Part shown: in pieces, positions 24,348 to 27,712 of the stretch
Layout of the letters: each line of letters begins with the position of its first letter
Position numbering within the stretch: position 1 is the stretch's first letter
NCBI GenBank assembly: GCA_030531025.1
Contig: JAUMTV010000028.1
Coordinates: 1-27,712, forward strand
Direction: 5' to 3'
DNA: 27,712 nucleotides
Source: Turicibacter sp.
GTDB lineage: Bacteria; Bacillota; Bacilli; MOL361; Turicibacteraceae
Translations under genes and position numbers: made by a program
The notes under the pieces: generated by a model
What the model was told of the DNA's origin: nothing
Database searches by the model: none
Seen by the model: the letters and a program-made list of their open reading frames with translations, nothing else

Positions 24348-25330
24348 AATTGAAACATTTATTATTAGCAGGATTGATTACTTTAGGATTTTCGCTCACT
24401 GGATGTTCAAGTCCATCAAAATCAGATAATGAAACTCCCTCAACAGAACAATCAGCTGACCAAAATCAAGAGACAAGAAAAGTGACTGTTGCTGATGTTG
24501 AGTATGAAGTTCCCGCTAACCCACAACGTGTGATTGCTTATGAAGGGTATGTTGGAAGTGCTATTGCTTTAGATGTACCAGTCATTGGAACAGTTATGCG
24601 TGAAGGTTATGATTATTCTTATTTAGGTGATTTAACCGGAATTGAAAACGTGGGTGCTCCTATTTCCGTGGAAAAGGCATTAGAATTAAATCCAGATTTA
24701 ATTGTTACGTATGATGATTCAAACTTAGACCAATTAAAACAAATTGCACCTGTTGTTTATATTCCTTATGGATATGCAGGATCAGTTCAAGAAGAAATTC
24801 GCTTATTAGGAGATGTTTTTAATAAACAAGAAGAAGCCGAAGAATGGATTCGTGCATTTGATGAAGAAGCGAGAGCTGCTCGTGAACGACTAGCAGGTGT
24901 CATTCCAGAAGATGCAACATTTGGACTTTATGAAACATCAGGAAAAACATTATATGTTTATGGAGATAATTTCGGACGTGGTGGACAAGCGTTATATAAT
25001 GCTTTAGCGTTAAAAGCACCAGAAAAAATTGTTGAAGATGTGATTAACGGGGATCAATGGATGGAAATTTCATTAGAAGTTTTACCTGAATACGCAGCTG
25101 ATTATATGTTTATTACACAATATATGCCTGAATCAGGAAGCACTCAAACGATTGAAGACTTAGTTGCACAAAATCCAATATGGGGAACACTCGATGCTTT
25201 TAAAAATAATCAAGTCTTTATGAATGATTTCAATGTATTTGTTCACTTTGATCCAATGGCGGTTCGCTATCAAATGAATTTAATTGTGGATATGTTATTA
25301 GAACGTGCAGAAGAAAATGCAGCTAAATAA
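24344..25330 (+). CDS. fhuD: Siderophore-binding lipoprotein
   Basis: Captures the ferric siderophore outside the cell. 328 residues with lipobox LTGC (Cys21), a charged linker, then a class III (FhuD/BtuF-type) periplasmic-binding fold: VPANPQRVIAYEGYVGSAIAL, IENVGAPISVEKALELNPDLIV and the C-terminal LIVDMLLE. The long helix region RAFDEEARAARERLAGVIPED is typical. AAAGGAG precedes the ATG, which overlaps the fhuC stop. Having the receptor second in the operon and a strong hairpin after it fits a need for more receptor than permease. The specificity is not readable from sequence. Confidence 0.88.
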   Translation: MKLKHLLLAGLITLGFSLTGCSSPSKSDNETPSTEQSADQNQETRKVTVADVEYEVPANPQRVIAYEGYVGSAIALDVPVIGTVMREGYDYSYLGDLTGIENVGAPISVEKALELNPDLIVTYDDSNLDQLKQIAPVVYIPYGYAGSVQEEIRLLGDVFNKQEEAEEWIRAFDEEARAARERLAGVIPEDATFGLYETSGKTLYVYGDNFGRGGQALYNALALKAPEKIVEDVINGDQWMEISLEVLPEYAADYMFITQYMPESGSTQTIEDLVAQNPIWGTLDAFKNNQVFMNDFNVFVHFDPMAVRYQMNLIVDMLLERAEENAAK

Positions 25331-25347
25331 TGAATTTTGATTTGATT

Positions 25348-25385
25348 AGAGTATGTAAAGAAATTTACTTTACATACTCTTTATG
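25348..25385 (+). terminator. Intercistronic hairpin between receptor and permease genes
   Basis: A perfect 13-bp stem (AGAGTATGTAAAG at 25348-25360 with 25368-25380), loop AAATTTA, followed by TTATGTGTTT. The T-run is broken, so it is better seen as a partial terminator or an RNA stabiliser that raises receptor mRNA over permease mRNA. Confidence 0.65.
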
Positions 25386-25404
25386 TGTTTAAGGAGGAAC
25401 TAGC

Positions 25405-26415
25405 TTGGAGGTTAAAAAAGAGCGTCGACGATTACTAGTTATCATGTTCTTACTTGCGATTTTAATTGTTATTAGCGTCGCCCTCTCAGTGTCATTTGGG
25501 GCAGCAAACATTAATTTCTTTGAGATTTGGCAGGCTATTTTATCCCCAGACTTAACGTTGACTAATCATGCCGTCATTCATAATGTTCGATTACCACGTG
25601 TTCTGGCTAGCCTTTTAGTCGGTGCCTGCTTTGCAGTTTCAGGTGCTATCATGCAAGGAATTACACGAAATCCACTTGCTGATTCAGGAATTTTAGGTAT
25701 TAATGGTGGCGCAACGTTAGCGATTGCCCTATGTTTTGCTTTTGGTCGTGGAATGGCCTATAACCAATTATTGATGATGTCATTTATCGGGGCTGCTTTA
25801 GCTGCCATCGTTGTATTTGGTATTAGCTCGACTGCTAAAGGCGGATCAACGACCTTTCGTTTGACGCTAGCTGGAGCTGTGATTTCAGCATTACTTGTTT
25901 CTTTAAGTCAAGGTGTAGCATTGTATTTTAATTTAAGTCAAGATTTAGCTTATTGGTCAGCTGGTGGAATGGCCGGCATTACATGGCCACAATTAGTTAT
26001 CAGTGCTCCAATTATTTTAGTAACATTACTAGCTTCATTTATTTTAGCTCCCTACATCACGATTTTAAATTTAGGTGATGAGGTAGCGACTAGTCTTGGC
26101 CAACGAACAGTTTTTATTCGTTTGTTTAGTATTTTAATCATCTTGACATTAGCAGGAATTGCTGTGTCATTAGCAGGGAATGTTGCTTATGTTGGATTAA
26201 TTGTTCCTCATATCGTCAAGCTTTTAGTAGGAGGAAAGTATCAATCGATTATTCCGATTTCAGCTTTATTTGGGGGGTGGTTTTTGTTAATTGCTGACTT
26301 AGCTGCTCGATTAATCAACGCGCCACAAGAAACACCCCTTGGAGCTTTAACAGCCTTGATTGGAGTTCCGTTCTTTATTTATTTAATTAAAACGAGAGGA
26401 AGGGATGTCTCATGA
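25405..26415 (+). CDS. fhuB: Ferric siderophore ABC transporter permease (FecCD family), first subunit
   Basis: 336 residues with about nine or ten membrane helices. Family motifs: VRLPRVLASLLVGACFAVSGAIMQGITRNPLADSGILGINGGA near the N-terminus, and the cytoplasmic coupling segment with SLGQRTVFIRLFSI and GLIVPHIVKLLVG in the second half. The TTG start has AAGGAGG 7 nt upstream. The stop overlaps the next gene's ATG in ATGA, so the permeases are coupled. Confidence 0.9.
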   Translation: MEVKKERRRLLVIMFLLAILIVISVALSVSFGAANINFFEIWQAILSPDLTLTNHAVIHNVRLPRVLASLLVGACFAVSGAIMQGITRNPLADSGILGINGGATLAIALCFAFGRGMAYNQLLMMSFIGAALAAIVVFGISSTAKGGSTTFRLTLAGAVISALLVSLSQGVALYFNLSQDLAYWSAGGMAGITWPQLVISAPIILVTLLASFILAPYITILNLGDEVATSLGQRTVFIRLFSILIILTLAGIAVSLAGNVAYVGLIVPHIVKLLVGGKYQSIIPISALFGGWFLLIADLAARLINAPQETPLGALTALIGVPFFIYLIKTRGRDVS

Positions 26416-27431
26416 GTAACTTAACTCCGAAAAAACAACTGTTTCGTTTAGGGATAATCCTTGTTCTTATTGCTTTAATTGGACTTGCCATCTTAATGAG
26501 TTTAAGTACAGGTTATTCTAATGTGACGTTTTCAGATGTGAGTCGCATTCTTTTAGGTGGTGGGAGTGCAAAAGAAAATTTGATTTTATATCAGTTTCGT
26601 CTTCCACGTCTTGTGATGGCAATCCTTGTTGGAATGGGGTTAGCAGCTTCAGGATGTCTTTTACAAAGCATATCTCGTAATGATCTAGCTGACCCAGGCA
26701 TTTTAGGAATTAATGTAGGGGCTGGAATAATGGTGGTTCTTGTTTATAAATATCTTCCCTTCATTTCTGTGCACTATCCATTTGCCTTACCTATTGCCTC
26801 CTTTTTTGGCGCATTTGGGGTTGCTTTATTAATTTGTTGGTTGTCTTTTAATCGCTATCAAGGATTTAGTCCAATGAAGATGATATTAATGGGGATTGCT
26901 ATTTCAGCAGCGGGAAATGCCTTTATTTTAGTGACTTCTTTAAAACTTGATCGGGCGACATATGTTTCATTTAGCACATGGAATATTGGAAATATAGGCG
27001 GGACGACTTGGGATAAAATTCTCATTTTATTACCATGGATTCTCATTTTATTGCCCCTTGCCTTTTTTAAATCGAAAGAATTAAATACGTTAGCGTTAGG
27101 AAAAGATTTGGCCACAAGTCTTGGAGTGAATGTTGGAAAGCAACAAATTATTTTATTGATGATTGCTGTCGCATTAGCCGCAGCAAGCGTCTCAGTAGCG
27201 GGAGCTATCGGATTTATTGGACTGATTGCCCCTCATATTGCGAGACGATTGGTCGGTGCTAGTCATGAGTTTTTACTACCTACTACTATTTTAGTAGGCG
27301 CATTAATTGTGATAGTTTCTGATACATTGGCACGTACGATCTTTTCGCCTTCAGAGCTTCCTGTTGGAATTGTAATAACAGTGGTGGGAGCCCCATATTT
27401 TTTATGCTTATTAAGAAAAAATAAAAATTAA
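26412..27431 (+). CDS. fhuG: Ferric siderophore ABC transporter permease (FecCD family), second subunit
   Basis: 339 residues, paralogous to the preceding permease: QFRLPRLVMAILVGMGLAASGCLLQSISRNDLADPGILGIN and GFIGLIAPHIARRLVG align with the same segments in FhuB. The heterodimer pairs with the FhuC ATPase. The ATG overlaps the fhuB stop. It is the last gene of the operon in the window. Confidence 0.9.
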   Translation: MSNLTPKKQLFRLGIILVLIALIGLAILMSLSTGYSNVTFSDVSRILLGGGSAKENLILYQFRLPRLVMAILVGMGLAASGCLLQSISRNDLADPGILGINVGAGIMVVLVYKYLPFISVHYPFALPIASFFGAFGVALLICWLSFNRYQGFSPMKMILMGIAISAAGNAFILVTSLKLDRATYVSFSTWNIGNIGGTTWDKILILLPWILILLPLAFFKSKELNTLALGKDLATSLGVNVGKQQIILLMIAVALAAASVSVAGAIGFIGLIAPHIARRLVGASHEFLLPTTILVGALIVIVSDTLARTIFSPSELPVGIVITVVGAPYFLCLLRKNKN

Positions 27432-27512
27432 AAAGGGGCTACTCGAAAATATATATAGAAACAGATATGTATTTCATATTTTTATAACAGACTTGGTTGA
27501 GGAGCCGCTTTA
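27432..27512 (+). terminator. Possible imperfect terminator after the siderophore operon
   Basis: AAAGGGGCTACTC (27432-27444) pairs 11 of 13 bases with GAGGAGCCGCTTT (27499-27511) across a long loop, and no strong T-run follows. Confidence 0.35.
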
Positions 27513-27521
27513 ATACTAAGA

Positions 27522-27684
27522 CAGACTATAGTCCAGCTAAAAGTTTTCCGATATGAAAAACTTATCTGGACTTATATATAAGTCCAGATAAATTTTCTTC
27601 GAAAATGGTAGGTGACCCATTCCCTAGCAAAGGAGGAGTAGATTTCTTTCATAAATCGCTAGGTGACCCCTGGACTATAGTCTG
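27522..27684 (+). repeat. Structured intergenic repeat, copy 2, with perfect terminal inverted repeats
   Basis: CAGACTATAGTCCAG (27522-27536) and its exact inverse (27670-27684) enclose 163 bp. Inside lie a perfect 30-bp palindrome (27562-27591, arm TTATCTGGACTTATA), the 26-bp block shared with copy 1 (27575-27600), GTAGGTGACCC (27608-27618), GGAGGAGTAGATTTCTTT (27632-27649) and CTAGGTGACCC (27659-27669). No coding potential. The layout suits a small mobile repeat or a structured RNA. Confidence 0.75.
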
Positions 27685-27712
27685 CCTTGAACTCCCTACC
27701 AGTGGAGGAAAC
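27621..27712 (+). repeat. Repeated CCCTA-N5-GGAGGA modules running off the window
   Basis: TCCCTAGCAAAGGAGGA (27621-27637) recurs as TCCCTACCAGTGGAGGA (27693-27709), 14 of 17 bases identical and 72 bp apart; copy 1 has the same element at 6494-6510. A further module therefore probably begins at the right edge. Confidence 0.55.

Noticed and set aside
27522..27712. Retron or group II intron RNA
   Set aside because: No reverse transcriptase gene in the window, and no domain V-like or msr-msd layout could be matched.
1..27712. tRNA or rRNA genes
   Set aside because: No cloverleaf-like sequence with GTTCRAnnC or rRNA motif was noticed on either strand.

Overview
The window is about 27.7 kb of AT-rich DNA from a low-GC Gram-positive bacterium (Bacillota). 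Support for this: a guanine riboswitch, three lipoprotein signal peptides with lipoboxes, a wall-sorted coiled-coil protein, strong AGGAGG ribosome-binding sites, and many hairpin/T-run terminators. A Turicibacter-like member would fit, but this is an impression from gene content and base composition, not a proof.

Layout: (1) 1-1506, a decayed IS1380-family insertion sequence. (2) 1766-4297, a large secreted coiled-coil protein with a variant LPXTG-type signal. (3) 4627-5508 (-), galU. (4) 5509-6968, a 1.4 kb gene-poor stretch holding a dead small membrane-protein gene, a structured repeat (copy 1) and an apparent terminator/antiterminator pair. (5) 6969-8339, a NOL1/NOP2/Sun-type rRNA methyltransferase. 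(6) 8481-10733, a guanine riboswitch and the pbuX-xpt purine salvage operon. (7) 10781-11962 (-), cyclopropane fatty acid synthase. (8) 11963-12292, a dense control region with two TGATTATCA direct repeats, a possible small RNA and Pho-box-like TTAACA repeats. (9) 12293-18043, a complete ugp operon (A-E-B, HAD phosphatase, Q, C). (10) 18132-19273 (-), a YdcF-family pseudogene with a DnaA-box/dyad structure at its 3' end. (11) gpmA, a small membrane protein, a gene-poor stretch with a degraded fragment, a secreted helical protein and a ComEC-like metallo-beta-lactamase lipoprotein. (12) 23490-27431, a Fur-box-preceded siderophore ABC operon (fhuCDBG type). (13) 27522-27712, copy 2 of the structured repeat, running off the window edge.

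How the genes fit together: UgpBAEC imports glycerol-3-phosphate or glycerophosphodiesters, UgpQ hydrolyses the diesters in the cytoplasm, and the HAD enzyme probably acts on a phosphorylated product. The TTAACA repeats suggest phosphate control. PbuX and Xpt salvage xanthine under a guanine OFF switch. The Fhu-type operon imports ferric siderophore under probable Fur control. Three protein genes are clearly broken (transposase, small membrane protein, YdcF), so parts of the window are eroding.

The most novel-looking signal is the structured repeat at 6453-6551 and 27522-27712. It shares several blocks and a hairpin module, and in copy 1 it leads into a 13-bp pairing that is mutually exclusive with a terminator. 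No coding function is visible in it.
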